DNA of 64,000 nt from contig NZ_KE159748.1 of assembly GCF_000403455.2 (NCBI RefSeq), positions 45,357 to 109,356 of the forward strand, read 5' to 3'. Position numbers and translations under genes: made by a program. Each line of letters begins with the position of its first letter. Positions within the stretch are counted from its first letter, which is position 1. Origin of the DNA: Dorea sp. 5-2 (lineage in GTDB: Bacteria; Bacillota; Clostridia; Lachnospirales; Lachnospiraceae). Below, piece by piece: positions 33,480-42,562 of this stretch. Below the pieces are notes generated by a model that was given only the letters and a program-made list of their open reading frames with translations, searched no databases and was not told the origin of the DNA.

Positions 33480-34610
33480 ATGAAATATGATTATCTGATC
33501 GTAGGAGCCGGTTTGTTCGGCGCCATCTTCGCCCATGAGGCAGGAAAGGCAGGAAAGCGTGTACTGGTCATCGACCGCAGAGACCATATCGGCGGCAACA
33601 TTTACACAAAGGAAGTGGAAGGGATCCAGGTCCATGAGTACGGCGCGCATATCTTCCACACCTCTGACAAGGAAGTGTGGGATTATATACAGCAGTTCGC
33701 GGAATTTAACCGTTACACCAACAGCCCTGTGGCAAGATATAAGGATGAGTTGTATAATCTTCCCTTTAATATGAACACATTCAGCAAGATGTGGGGCATT
33801 CAGACGCCGGAAGAAGCGCGTGAGATGATCGACAGGCAGATTGAAGAAGCGGGCATCACGGATCCTGAGAATCTGGAAGAACAGGCGATCTCCTTGGTGG
33901 GAAGGGATATCTATGAGAAACTGATAAAGGGTTATACCGAGAAGCAGTGGGGCAAGCGGGCGACAGAGCTTCCGAGCTTCATCATCCGCCGTCTTCCGGT
34001 ACGCTTCGTATATGACAATAACTATTTTAACGACAGATACCAGGGCATTCCCATCGGCGGTTACACACAGATCATCGAGAAGATGCTTGCGGGAACCGAG
34101 GTCCGGCTTAAGACCGATTTCTTCAAGGAGCGGGATGCGCTTAAGAGCCAGGCGGAGAAGATCGTGTTCACAGGAATGATAGACGCCTACTATGATTACT
34201 GCTACGGTGAACTGGAATACAGAAGCTTAAGATTCGAGACAGAGATCCTTGATGTGGAGAATTATCAGGGCAATGCGGTGGTGAACTATACGGAATATGA
34301 GATCCCATACACAAGGATCATTGAGCATAAGCATTTTGAATACGGATGTCAGGGCGGATACGGCAATACGGCTGCCGATCCCAATCCGAAGACTGTCGTC
34401 ACAAGAGAATATCCCGCAGCCTGGGAAAAAGGCGCAGAACCCTATTATCCAATGAATGACGAGAAGAATAACGCCCTCTACGAGAAGTACTGTCTGCTTG
34501 CAGAGCAGGAGAAGGATGTGATCTTCGGCGGACGTCTGGGGATGTACCGGTATTATGACATGCATCAGGTCGTGGCAGAAGCGCTTAGATGTGCGGAAAA
34601 GCATTTATAA
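33480..34610 (+). CDS. glf: UDP-galactopyranose mutase
   Basis: This FAD enzyme interconverts UDP-galactopyranose and UDP-galactofuranose for surface glycans. The 376-residue product starts with the dinucleotide motif GAGLFGAIFAHEAGKAGKRV and continues with HEYGAHIFHT. Active-site segments are KGYTEKQWG, RLPVRF and YFNDRYQGIPIGGYT, and the end has FGGRLGMYRYYDMH. No other glycan genes are adjacent, so galactofuranose use must be encoded elsewhere. It is a single-gene unit between its own promoter and a 21-bp terminator. Confidence 0.96.
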   Translation: MKYDYLIVGAGLFGAIFAHEAGKAGKRVLVIDRRDHIGGNIYTKEVEGIQVHEYGAHIFHTSDKEVWDYIQQFAEFNRYTNSPVARYKDELYNLPFNMNTFSKMWGIQTPEEAREMIDRQIEEAGITDPENLEEQAISLVGRDIYEKLIKGYTEKQWGKRATELPSFIIRRLPVRFVYDNNYFNDRYQGIPIGGYTQIIEKMLAGTEVRLKTDFFKERDALKSQAEKIVFTGMIDAYYDYCYGELEYRSLRFETEILDVENYQGNAVVNYTEYEIPYTRIIEHKHFEYGCQGGYGNTAADPNPKTVVTREYPAAWEKGAEPYYPMNDEKNNALYEKYCLLAEQEKDVIFGGRLGMYRYYDMHQVVAEALRCAEKHL

Positions 34611-34630
34611 TATAGTTTACTTTTGAAACA

Positions 34631-34676
34631 TAAAGAGATACCCCTCCGGCGGGTTCGCCGGAGGGGTATCTCTTTA
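34631..34676. terminator. 21-bp perfect bidirectional terminator
   Basis: The arms 34631-34651 and 34656-34676 are exact complements closed by a GGTT tetraloop (core CCCCTCCGGCG). A and T tracts in the stem ends serve both strands. It separates glf from the convergent DUF1846 gene. Confidence 0.88.
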
Positions 34677-34745
34677 TGAGCATTCTTTATGACCGTTCTA
34701 TGGCCTGTCCTCTATCTGTACAGGCTTATAGATCACACGCTCTTT

Positions 34746-36227
34746 TCACTGAAAAACAAAAGAATTCTTTTCGTATTTCGCCTCAAAAGTCGCCTGAATC
34801 GACAATTTCTTGAACTGTTTCATATCGACAGAGCTTACCATGACCGAAGTATGTGCCTGACATCCCCGGAGCTTTGGCAGTTGATCCAGCGCCAGCTGTG
34901 CGGCAGGATCCGTCGCGGCGCTGACAGAGAGGGCGATCAGAACCTCGTCTGTATGCAGCCTTGGGTTCTTGCTGCCCTGATACAGTGTCTTAAGCTTCTG
35001 GATCGGCTCGATGGCTTCCGGAGAAATGACATGGCGTTGGTGGTCAAGTCCGGCAAGCTCCTTCAATGCGTTCAGAAGAAGGGCGGCGGAAGCGCCCAGT
35101 AGATTCGAGGTCTTGCCTGTGATGATACGTCCGTCATGGAGCTGCAGCGCGGCGGCAGGCCCATTGGTCTCTTCGGCGCGCTTCTTTGCCGCGTCTACGA
35201 CCGGACGGTCATGGACCGTAATCCCAGCCTGGTTCATGAGCATCTCGATCTTGACTACCTCAGAATCCGGGCAGGTGCCAAAAAGCAGTCTCTTCAAGGA
35301 GTCATAGTATCTGCGGATGATCTCCTGGCAGGAGACTTCCCGGCATACCTCGTCGTCACAGATACAGTTTCCCGCCATATTTACGCCCATATCGGTGGGA
35401 GACTTGTAAGGGCTCTCCCCATAGATCTGTTGGAACATCGCCTTAAGGACAGGGAAGATCTCCACATCCCGGTTATAATTCACGGTAGTCTCGCCATATG
35501 CTTCCAGGTGGAAGGGATCGATCATGTTGACATCGTTGAGATCTGCGGTGGCTGCCTCATAGGCAAGATTGACCGGATGCTTCAGCGGAATATTCCAGAT
35601 CGGGAAGGTCTCGAACTTGGCATACCCTGCGGAGATTCCCCGCCGGTGTTCCTGATAGAGCTGTGACAGGCAGACTGCCATCTTGCCGCTTCCGGGACCG
35701 GGGGCTGTCACGACCGCCAGGGGACGTGAGGTCTCGATATAATCGTTCTTGCCGTATCCTTCGTCACTCACGATATAAGGAACATTGGAGGGATAGCCGG
35801 GGATCACATAATGCCTGTAGACCCGGATGCCAAGCTTCTCCAGGCGGCTCTTGAAGAGGCTTGCGCTCTCCTGCCCGCTGTATTTGGTGATCACGACGCT
35901 TCCCACATAGAGCCCCTGCTCCTGATAGGCTGCCATCAGCCGGAGTACGTCGGAATCATAGGTGATACCAAGGTCTCCGCGGATCTTATTCTTCTCAATA
36001 TCTTCCGCGCAGATCGCAATGATGATCTCCGCCTGGTCGGACAATTGCTTGAGCATCCGCAGTTTACTGTCAGGCTGGAAGCCGGGAAGGACGCGGGAGG
36101 CGTGATAATCGTCGAATAACTTGCCGCCGAATTCCAGATATAATTTCTGGCCGAACTGTTCGATGCGCTCCCGGATATGTGCAGATTGTGTCTTGAGATA
36201 TTTTTCATTGTCAAATCCTATTTTCAT
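34746..36227 (-). CDS. DUF1846 (UPF0371) family protein
   Basis: The 493-residue product is a full-length match in recall to PF08903: it opens MKIGFDNEKYLKTQSAHIRE and has LEFGGKLFDDYHASRVLPGF near residue 32. A phosphate-binding-like loop GPGSGKMAVCLSQLY lies near residue 180, and a Cys-rich stretch CICDDEVCREVSC near 290. Structures of the family are known, but the biochemical function is unproven; a nucleotide-dependent role is possible from the glycine loop. It stands alone, convergent with glf. It is intact and typical of Firmicutes. Confidence 0.88.
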   Translation of the reverse strand: MKIGFDNEKYLKTQSAHIRERIEQFGQKLYLEFGGKLFDDYHASRVLPGFQPDSKLRMLKQLSDQAEIIIAICAEDIEKNKIRGDLGITYDSDVLRLMAAYQEQGLYVGSVVITKYSGQESASLFKSRLEKLGIRVYRHYVIPGYPSNVPYIVSDEGYGKNDYIETSRPLAVVTAPGPGSGKMAVCLSQLYQEHRRGISAGYAKFETFPIWNIPLKHPVNLAYEAATADLNDVNMIDPFHLEAYGETTVNYNRDVEIFPVLKAMFQQIYGESPYKSPTDMGVNMAGNCICDDEVCREVSCQEIIRRYYDSLKRLLFGTCPDSEVVKIEMLMNQAGITVHDRPVVDAAKKRAEETNGPAAALQLHDGRIITGKTSNLLGASAALLLNALKELAGLDHQRHVISPEAIEPIQKLKTLYQGSKNPRLHTDEVLIALSVSAATDPAAQLALDQLPKLRGCQAHTSVMVSSVDMKQFKKLSIQATFEAKYEKNSFVFQ

Positions 36228-36328
36228 ATGTTGTCTCCCTTATTTTATATTAATATTAAATATTGATCCCTGAATAACCACGACTAATCAAAGTATACTA
36301 CAAAATATAGAATTTTTACAATCTTTTA

Positions 36329-37687
36329 TCATGTTTTTATGATACTATTGTGCAGGCTTTTTCCGAATATCACGGAGAAGGTGCTTCCCCCGCCTTTTGT
36401 GTCTTCCACCTGCAGTTCGATTCCCTGGATTTCAGTAAGGGCGGCGGCGATCGACAGCCCGAGCCCGAAATGTTCTTTTCCGCTCCTGGAACTGTCGCCG
36501 CGGTAAAAGCGGTCGAAGATCCGGGATTTTTGTTCATCCGGGATTCCCGGACCGTGGTCGGTCACGCAGACAGTAAGGCGGTTCGGCGCCGTCTTTGCCT
36601 GCAGGATGATCTGACGTTTGTTCCCTGCGCAGACGCAGGCTTCTTCCTGGGCGTCCCCTTCGTCCGGAAGGGCATATGCAATGGCGTTCTCTAGCAATAT
36701 GGTAAAGATCTGCAGGCATAGCTCCGGATCCGCCGATACCAGGGGAAGCGGTGCGTCCGGCAGCAGAAGGGACAGAGTCCCCCCTTTGGAAAATACGATC
36801 GGTTCATACATTTCCAACAGATTCAGCAGCAACTCATCCATCTCAAATTCCCGTTTTCTTATAGCCCATTCCTTGCGGTCTGCCGTGACCAGCAGCAGAA
36901 GATTCTTGATCAGGGAGCTTCCGCGGCGGCATTCCTTCCGGATCACAGACAGGCTGCGGCGACATTCCGAAGGGGAGGCGACTGCGGCGTCGGCGGATGT
37001 CTGGATGACGGCGAAGGGGGAACGCAGTTCATGGGAGACTGCGGCGACGAACTCTTGTTGTTTCAGATAAGTCTCTTCCAGCGGCTGCAGAGAACGGCTG
37101 ACGAACCAACGTCCGGACAGGAAGAGCAGCAGGATGCCGCACAGGTCGATCAACAGATAGACACAGCCTGTTTCCAGAAGCTTCTTTTGGCTGTCGGTGA
37201 TATCCTGGAGCAGGATCAGCTTCTTATAGCCGTAATCGGTTCGAAGGACCAGGACGTTGCCAAGATAGGCGTCTTTCTCGTCTCCCTTGATCTGAAATAC
37301 GGAGGACTGCAGCAGATTCGAGGAAATGGGGTGGGAATCGCCGTAGATGTCCTCTTTCTTGGCGGCGTCTTCTGCGTAAGAGAGGAGGACGTCGCGGCTG
37401 GTCCGGGGATTATAAGCGCCTGGGAAGAAAAAGGGAGTATCGTTTTCTTCTATATAGATAAGGAGACGGTTATTCTTCTCCATCTGTACCAGGAAAGAGT
37501 CGGCGAACCGGGAATCTGTCTGGAGCTGCGCCGTCAATGTGAAGAGGGATTCCTGGAAGGCGGATCGCTGCCGGTTCTCATGGGAAGAGACATAGAGTAA
37601 GAAGGCGGCGGACAGGACGAAGGTCAGGATGATCCCGGTGCTTAGAGTGTACAGGATGACGAATTTTCTCATTAGTTTAGGAAACAT
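36329..37687 (-). CDS. Sensor histidine kinase
   Basis: The 452-residue product has a span near 10-32, an extracellular region of about 140 residues, and a second span near 172-192. The phosphoacceptor motif is VSHELRSPFAV, with His219. N-box LLENAIAYALPDE and G-boxes DHGPGIPDEQ and HFGLGLSIAAAL follow. It overlaps the regulator gene by 11 bases on the same strand, so the pair is co-transcribed. The adjacent divergent solute-binding operon at 38532 is the obvious candidate target. Signal unknown. Confidence 0.92.
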   Translation of the reverse strand: MFPKLMRKFVILYTLSTGIILTFVLSAAFLLYVSSHENRQRSAFQESLFTLTAQLQTDSRFADSFLVQMEKNNRLLIYIEENDTPFFFPGAYNPRTSRDVLLSYAEDAAKKEDIYGDSHPISSNLLQSSVFQIKGDEKDAYLGNVLVLRTDYGYKKLILLQDITDSQKKLLETGCVYLLIDLCGILLLFLSGRWFVSRSLQPLEETYLKQQEFVAAVSHELRSPFAVIQTSADAAVASPSECRRSLSVIRKECRRGSSLIKNLLLLVTADRKEWAIRKREFEMDELLLNLLEMYEPIVFSKGGTLSLLLPDAPLPLVSADPELCLQIFTILLENAIAYALPDEGDAQEEACVCAGNKRQIILQAKTAPNRLTVCVTDHGPGIPDEQKSRIFDRFYRGDSSRSGKEHFGLGLSIAAALTEIQGIELQVEDTKGGGSTFSVIFGKSLHNSIIKT

Positions 37688-38360
37688 GATCTTCCTCCAG
37701 CCGGTATCCCATGCCGTGTACGGTCTGGATACATGCGCGGCTCTTTAAGGTCGACAGATGCTTTCTCAGGAAATAGATATAGGTATCCAGATTCCCGTCT
37801 TCCACGGTTCCGTCAGGTCCCCAGACTCTGGAGTAGATCTGCTCCCTTGTCAGAGTCTTGTCGGGGTTTCGCAGGAAGAACTCCATAAGAAGAGCCTTTC
37901 TCTTAGAGAGAAGCTGCTCGCTGCCCTGGCATGCCAGGATCCGTGTATCCGGATGAAGCCGGATATCCAGATATGATAGGCAGGAATGGTCTGTGAAATC
38001 CTTCGGACGCCTGGATAACGCGCGGATACGTGCCAACAGCTCTTCGACGGCGTAGGGTTTTACCATATAATCGTCGGCTCCGCAGTCCAGTCCCTTGATC
38101 CGGTCGTCCAGCGAACCAAGGGCTGTGGTCAGGATAACGGGAGCATTAATGTGGTTCTGACGGATAGAACGTAAGATGGACAATCCGTCGATCTCCGGCA
38201 GCATGCGGTCTAAGAGGATCAGATCATAAGCGCCGGATAAGGCGTGATAGAGCGCTTCGCTTCCGGTGTGGCAGCAGTCTGCTGTATGATTCCTGGATAT
38301 AAGCTGTGATCGCAGGGCATCGCATAATTCCCGGTCGTCTTCAATGATCAGAATGTGCAT
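37677..38360 (-). CDS. OmpR-family response regulator
   Basis: The 227-residue product has receiver motifs EDD (7-9), phospho-acceptor Asp51 in LLDRMLPEIDG, and KPYAVEELLARI. A winged-helix domain follows with SKRKALLMEFFLRNPDKTLT and VHGMGYRLEE. It is the first gene of the leftward two-component pair and diverges from the ABC/adaptor operon across a 171-base gap. That gap contains an inverted repeat ATCTCAAA/TTTGAGAT (38430-38437, 38475-38482), which could be a binding site. Confidence 0.92.
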   Translation of the reverse strand: MHILIIEDDRELCDALRSQLISRNHTADCCHTGSEALYHALSGAYDLILLDRMLPEIDGLSILRSIRQNHINAPVILTTALGSLDDRIKGLDCGADDYMVKPYAVEELLARIRALSRRPKDFTDHSCLSYLDIRLHPDTRILACQGSEQLLSKRKALLMEFFLRNPDKTLTREQIYSRVWGPDGTVEDGNLDTYIYFLRKHLSTLKSRACIQTVHGMGYRLEEDHVS

Positions 38361-38531
38361 GGGTTATATGAAACCTCCTTTTCTTGTTTCGGTCATAGTA
38401 TTTTCAGACACACTTTAGTATATCAGAAAATCTCAAAGAAATCTTTAAAAATTCCTGACGAATTTCAAAGTTTTTTTGAGATAAAATGTGTATAGTATCA
38501 AGTATCATCGTAAGAAGGGAGACGGATATAG

Positions 38532-40787
38532 ATGAAACGATCGAATGATACAAAGCAGAGCAGATATAGGAAGCCGGTAAAATGTCCGGCTTTGATCCTC
38601 CTGTCGGCAGCGCTTGCGGCAGGGACGCTTGCAGGCTGCGGCAAAGGAGAGAGCGGTAATGAAGATTCTTTAAAGGGGCGTTATATAGAGGAAGATCTTG
38701 AGCTTCCGGTACAGGAAGGGGAAGCGGTCTTAAATATAGCGAAGTCAGAAGACGGGAATCTGTTGTTGTATTCACAGACGGAAGAAGCGCAGGTATTCCG
38801 GTATGAGTACGAGGACGGAGAGTGGGAACAGACCTCTCTTGACTGGATCAGCCAGCTCTTTGAAGGAAGAGACGTCTACCTCCAGGAGATATGGGAGTCC
38901 GCGGACGGAGTACAGGTGGCGGCAGGTATGGGGGGAAATATGGACGCGCACATTGCAAGAAGCGTGGACGGGCAGACCGGGGAAGAGTTGGAGATCCCTT
39001 ACCTGAAGCAGGAAGGAGAGTTCGGGTATCCTGCGGTCACCAATCTGCAGATCGACGGCGAAGGGAATTACTGGATGACCGACTTCTATCAGGCGAAGGC
39101 TATGGTGGTGAACCCGGATACTTTGGAGATCACCGGGGAATTCAGTACGGCAAGAGGATTTTCCAATATACAGAGAATCATTGTCGGCGCTTCTAACGGA
39201 GATATGGCGCTGAATTCGGAAGAGGGCGTCTTTACGGTCTATGGCTCGGATCTGAAAGAGAAGGGAACTTTCAAGATCGATCAGGAGAAGATGCCCTGGG
39301 TGTGTAATGTGGAAGAGAATTGGTATCTGCTTACAGAAGAGGGGATCACACGCCTGAAGCCGGGAAATGAGACCAGAGAGGTGATCGTGGACGGAAGCAT
39401 GGGAAAGATGGGGTCGTCATTGAATTACGCGGCAGGCTTTATCGCAGGGCAGAAGGAGGATTTCTATGCGCTCTATCGTCAGGAGAAAGCGGATGCATGC
39501 AGCCTGGTCCATTACACGTATGATACGGAAGCGCATGCCGCGCCGGAGCATACACTGAGGGTATTCGGGCTTTCGGATCACACGACGGTTCAGGACGCGA
39601 TCCTTAGCTTTCAGAAATCACATCCTGACGTGAAGGTAGAATTTGAGACATCGGAAAAGGAAGACGGGATCACGATGGATGATATCCGCACGCTGAATAC
39701 GGAGCTGCTTGGCGGAAATGGGGCAGACGTCCTCCTGCTTGACGGACTGCCGGCGGAAACCTATATTGAGAAAGGGCTTCTGTCCGATCTGACAGGAGTT
39801 ACGGATGAACTTCTGTCACAGGAGACCTATCTGGAATCCATTCTGAAAAATGTGGCGCAGAAGGACGGGAAGATCTATGGTCTGCCGGTAAGATTCAGTG
39901 TGCCGATCATTTTCGGAGACGAGAGTGCAAAAGAAGCGATCCTCTCTCTGGATAAGCTGATCGCCTATGTGGACGCACATCCGGACAAGAGTATTCTGGG
40001 TATTGCAGAGAGGGATTACATCCGGGATTTCTTGTTCCAGATGTACCAGGATGAGATCATCGGGGCGGATGGAAGAGTGGATCAGGAGAGGCTTGCGGCG
40101 CTGCTTGAGACGGAGGTTAAGCTTGCCGCCGTTGCAAGATCGGAAGTATTTGAAGACGCCAAAGTGGGTGAAACGGGAATGAATACGATGACAAAGCTCT
40201 TTCGGCAGGGAATGTTCAGCAACGCAGGAAGCGGCGCGATCTTGAATCATCCCGACAGCATTTCCACGGATCGGATCGTCGGTGTGACTAATATGATGAT
40301 TCCGTATACGATCATGCGGCAGCTAGAGCTGACGCCGGATACGGTGAAGGAATTCTATGTACCGTCAGGGATCGTAGGGATCAATAAGAATACGCAGCAG
40401 AAAGAACTGGCGGAAGAATTCGTGAAATACCTGTTCTCCCCCGAGATACAGGAGAAACAGTTAGACGACGGGCTGCCGGTGCTTGAGACGGCGTTGGATC
40501 GGCTTAAGGATGAAGTAGAGACAGAATATGCACAGTCCTATACTATGACGTCCGCCTGGAATATCGAGGGAGAAGAGCCGATCGAGATAGAGGCGGGCTA
40601 CCCTACGGCAAAAGAGGTAGAAGACCTGATCTCAAAATGCCATACGCTCAGCGTGCCTGCGGTACAGGACTGTGTGATCTGGAATATTTATCAGACAGAG
40701 GCGGACGCGTGCCTGGGAGGAAGTACGGATGCAAAGACGGCGGCGAAGAATATCGCGCAGAAAGTGGATATGTATCTTGCCGAGTAA
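38532..40787 (+). CDS. Lipoprotein ABC solute-binding protein with extra N-terminal domain
   Basis: The 751-residue product has a lipoprotein signal with LAGC and Cys36 as the lipidated residue. About 300 residues then show repeated short strands and Trp/Tyr-Gly turns, suggesting a beta-propeller. A family 1 type solute-binding domain begins near residue 338, with LGGNGADVLLLDGLPAETYI, KDGKIYGLPVRFS and a C-terminal AEEFVKYLFSPEIQ. The substrate is probably an oligosaccharide, judged from the permease type. It is the first gene of a five-gene operon; AAGGGAG precedes the ATG. It is longer than usual binding proteins because of the inserted N-terminal region. Confidence 0.85.
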   Translation: MKRSNDTKQSRYRKPVKCPALILLSAALAAGTLAGCGKGESGNEDSLKGRYIEEDLELPVQEGEAVLNIAKSEDGNLLLYSQTEEAQVFRYEYEDGEWEQTSLDWISQLFEGRDVYLQEIWESADGVQVAAGMGGNMDAHIARSVDGQTGEELEIPYLKQEGEFGYPAVTNLQIDGEGNYWMTDFYQAKAMVVNPDTLEITGEFSTARGFSNIQRIIVGASNGDMALNSEEGVFTVYGSDLKEKGTFKIDQEKMPWVCNVEENWYLLTEEGITRLKPGNETREVIVDGSMGKMGSSLNYAAGFIAGQKEDFYALYRQEKADACSLVHYTYDTEAHAAPEHTLRVFGLSDHTTVQDAILSFQKSHPDVKVEFETSEKEDGITMDDIRTLNTELLGGNGADVLLLDGLPAETYIEKGLLSDLTGVTDELLSQETYLESILKNVAQKDGKIYGLPVRFSVPIIFGDESAKEAILSLDKLIAYVDAHPDKSILGIAERDYIRDFLFQMYQDEIIGADGRVDQERLAALLETEVKLAAVARSEVFEDAKVGETGMNTMTKLFRQGMFSNAGSGAILNHPDSISTDRIVGVTNMMIPYTIMRQLELTPDTVKEFYVPSGIVGINKNTQQKELAEEFVKYLFSPEIQEKQLDDGLPVLETALDRLKDEVETEYAQSYTMTSAWNIEGEEPIEIEAGYPTAKEVEDLISKCHTLSVPAVQDCVIWNIYQTEADACLGGSTDAKTAAKNIAQKVDMYLAE

Positions 40788-40800
40788 GAGAAGGATACAG

Positions 40801-41628
40801 ATGCAGGGGTATCTGTTCCTGCTTCCAAGCCTTATAGGAACGGGAGGATTCGTTCTGATCCCGTTCCTGGATGTCGTGAGGAGATCCTTTCTGCAGGCGG
40901 TGGGAAATGGTTTCGTAGGATTGGAGAATTACCGCATGGTGCTTGGAAACAGCGCCTTTCGGCTTGCGGTGGGGAATACGGCAAGATTTATGCTGGTCTG
41001 TCTTCCGCTTCTGATGCTCCTGTCTTTGTTCCTGGCGGTTCTGGTAAGGGAAGCGACAAGATTTCAGAGATGGGTGAAGACAGGAGCCCTGCTTCCGATG
41101 GCAATCCCGGCTGCTTCCGTCGTGGTTTTTTTCCGGCTGGCCTTTGATGAGAAGGGATGGCTTGGGAGGCTTGCCGAAGCGGCAGGGATGGAAGGACAGG
41201 ATTGGCTTGCGTCGGACTCGGCTTTCTGGATATTGATCGTCTGTTATATCTGGAAGAATCTTGGCTATGACATGATACTCTGGCTTGCAGGGCTTGGGGT
41301 GATCCCAAAAGAGCAGTACGAGGCGGCGAGGGTACAGGGGGCGGGGGAATGGGCGTGCTTCTGGTATATCACGGCGCCGCAGTTAAAGGAAACGGCGTTT
41401 GTGACAGGATTGCTGTCGTTTGTCAATGCATTTCGAGTGTTCCGTGAGGCTTACCTGCTGGCGGGCGACTATCCGCATGAGAGCATCTATATGCTGCAGC
41501 ATCTGTTCAATAACTGGTTTGTGAACCTGGATATCCAGAAAATGACGGCTGCTGCGGTAATGCTGGTTGTGCTTGCCGGCGGGATATTGGAGATAGAAGA
41601 ATGGTGGAACAGACGGCAGACAGAATAA
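40801..41628 (+). CDS. ABC sugar-type transporter permease (MalF/UgpA-like)
   Basis: A six-span membrane protein of 276 residues. The EAA loop that docks the ATPase is present in YEAARVQGAGEWACFWYITA. The start at 40801 has AAGGA seven bases upstream; a TTG at 40777 adding LPSKRRIQ is an alternative, since related permeases often have a short basic N-terminus. It lies 13 bases after the binding-protein stop and is followed 25 bases later by the second permease. No ATPase gene is in the cluster, so a shared MsmK-type ATPase would be needed. Confidence 0.88.
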   Translation: MQGYLFLLPSLIGTGGFVLIPFLDVVRRSFLQAVGNGFVGLENYRMVLGNSAFRLAVGNTARFMLVCLPLLMLLSLFLAVLVREATRFQRWVKTGALLPMAIPAASVVVFFRLAFDEKGWLGRLAEAAGMEGQDWLASDSAFWILIVCYIWKNLGYDMILWLAGLGVIPKEQYEAARVQGAGEWACFWYITAPQLKETAFVTGLLSFVNAFRVFREAYLLAGDYPHESIYMLQHLFNNWFVNLDIQKMTAAAVMLVVLAGGILEIEEWWNRRQTE

Positions 41629-41653
41629 GGATCAAAGGAAGAGGGGACCGGGT

Positions 41654-42562
41654 ATGAAAAGGCAAAGGAGCAGGGGCTTTCGGCAATGGCTGATCAGAGG
41701 GATCTTGTTAGTGGTATTCATAATTATGGCAGTGCCTTTGTTTGTGCTGCTTGTTCATTCGCTGATGGGCAGACAGGAGCTGTTAGAGACATGCGGGGCG
41801 GTCCTGGCAGATTATGGGGGATATGCCAAAGTGCGTATCTTCCCGACCTATCCGACTTTGCGGGCTTATGTAAGGCTTCTGTTGGATTCGCCGGAATATT
41901 TTACGGCATTCTGGAATTCTATGATCCAGACGGTCGGCGTGCTGCTCGGGCAGCTTCTGACGGCAGTGCCTGCGGCGTGGGCGTTTGCACAGTTTCGTTT
42001 TCCGGGGAAGCGGGGGCTTTGGTTTGTGTATATGCTCCTGATGGTCTTACCTTTCCAGGTTACGATGGTTTCCGGTTATCTGGTCCTTAATACGGTCAAT
42101 CTGATGGATACCCGGGCGGCGGTGATCCTGCCGGGGATCTTTTCCACACTGCCGGTATTTATCCTGCGAAAGACATTTGCAGGAATCCCCGGGGAAATCT
42201 TAGAAGCGGCGCAGATGGACGGCGCGGGAAGCCTCTGCACGTTCTTTGTCATCGGGATCCCGCTTGGGATGCCGGGGATATTCTCGGTGCTGATCTTAAG
42301 TTTTCTGGAATACTGGAATACCATTGAACAGCCCATGACTTATCTGAAAACGAAGAGTTTATTGCCGCTGTCCCTGTATCTGCCGCAGATGGCAGATACA
42401 GATATGGCGACGGCATTCGCGGCGTCTATCGTGACGCTGCTTCCGGCAATCCTGCTCTTTTTTGGCGGACAGGATAATCTGGAACAGGGGATTGCGGCAT
42501 CCGGAGAGATCAACGCGGATGAATGGTTTGTAAGGAGGCATGGAAGCAATGGAACGGAATAG
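41654..42562 (+). CDS. ABC sugar-type transporter permease (MalG/UgpE-like)
   Basis: The 302-residue membrane protein has the typical N-terminal span, an extracellular loop and five further spans. The EAA motif appears in LEAAQMDGAGSLCTFFVIGI. It pairs with the preceding permease to form the translocation channel. Its 3' end overlaps the adaptor gene by 14 bases, which points to co-translation with a protein type not usually found with importers. Confidence 0.9.
   Translation: MKRQRSRGFRQWLIRGILLVVFIIMAVPLFVLLVHSLMGRQELLETCGAVLADYGGYAKVRIFPTYPTLRAYVRLLLDSPEYFTAFWNSMIQTVGVLLGQLLTAVPAAWAFAQFRFPGKRGLWFVYMLLMVLPFQVTMVSGYLVLNTVNLMDTRAAVILPGIFSTLPVFILRKTFAGIPGEILEAAQMDGAGSLCTFFVIGIPLGMPGIFSVLILSFLEYWNTIEQPMTYLKTKSLLPLSLYLPQMADTDMATAFAASIVTLLPAILLFFGGQDNLEQGIAASGEINADEWFVRRHGSNGTE

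Noticed and set aside
32844..33659. 271-codon minus-strand ORF opposite sbcC/glf
   Set aside because: Antisense shadow across two real genes and the glf promoter; no recognisable motif.
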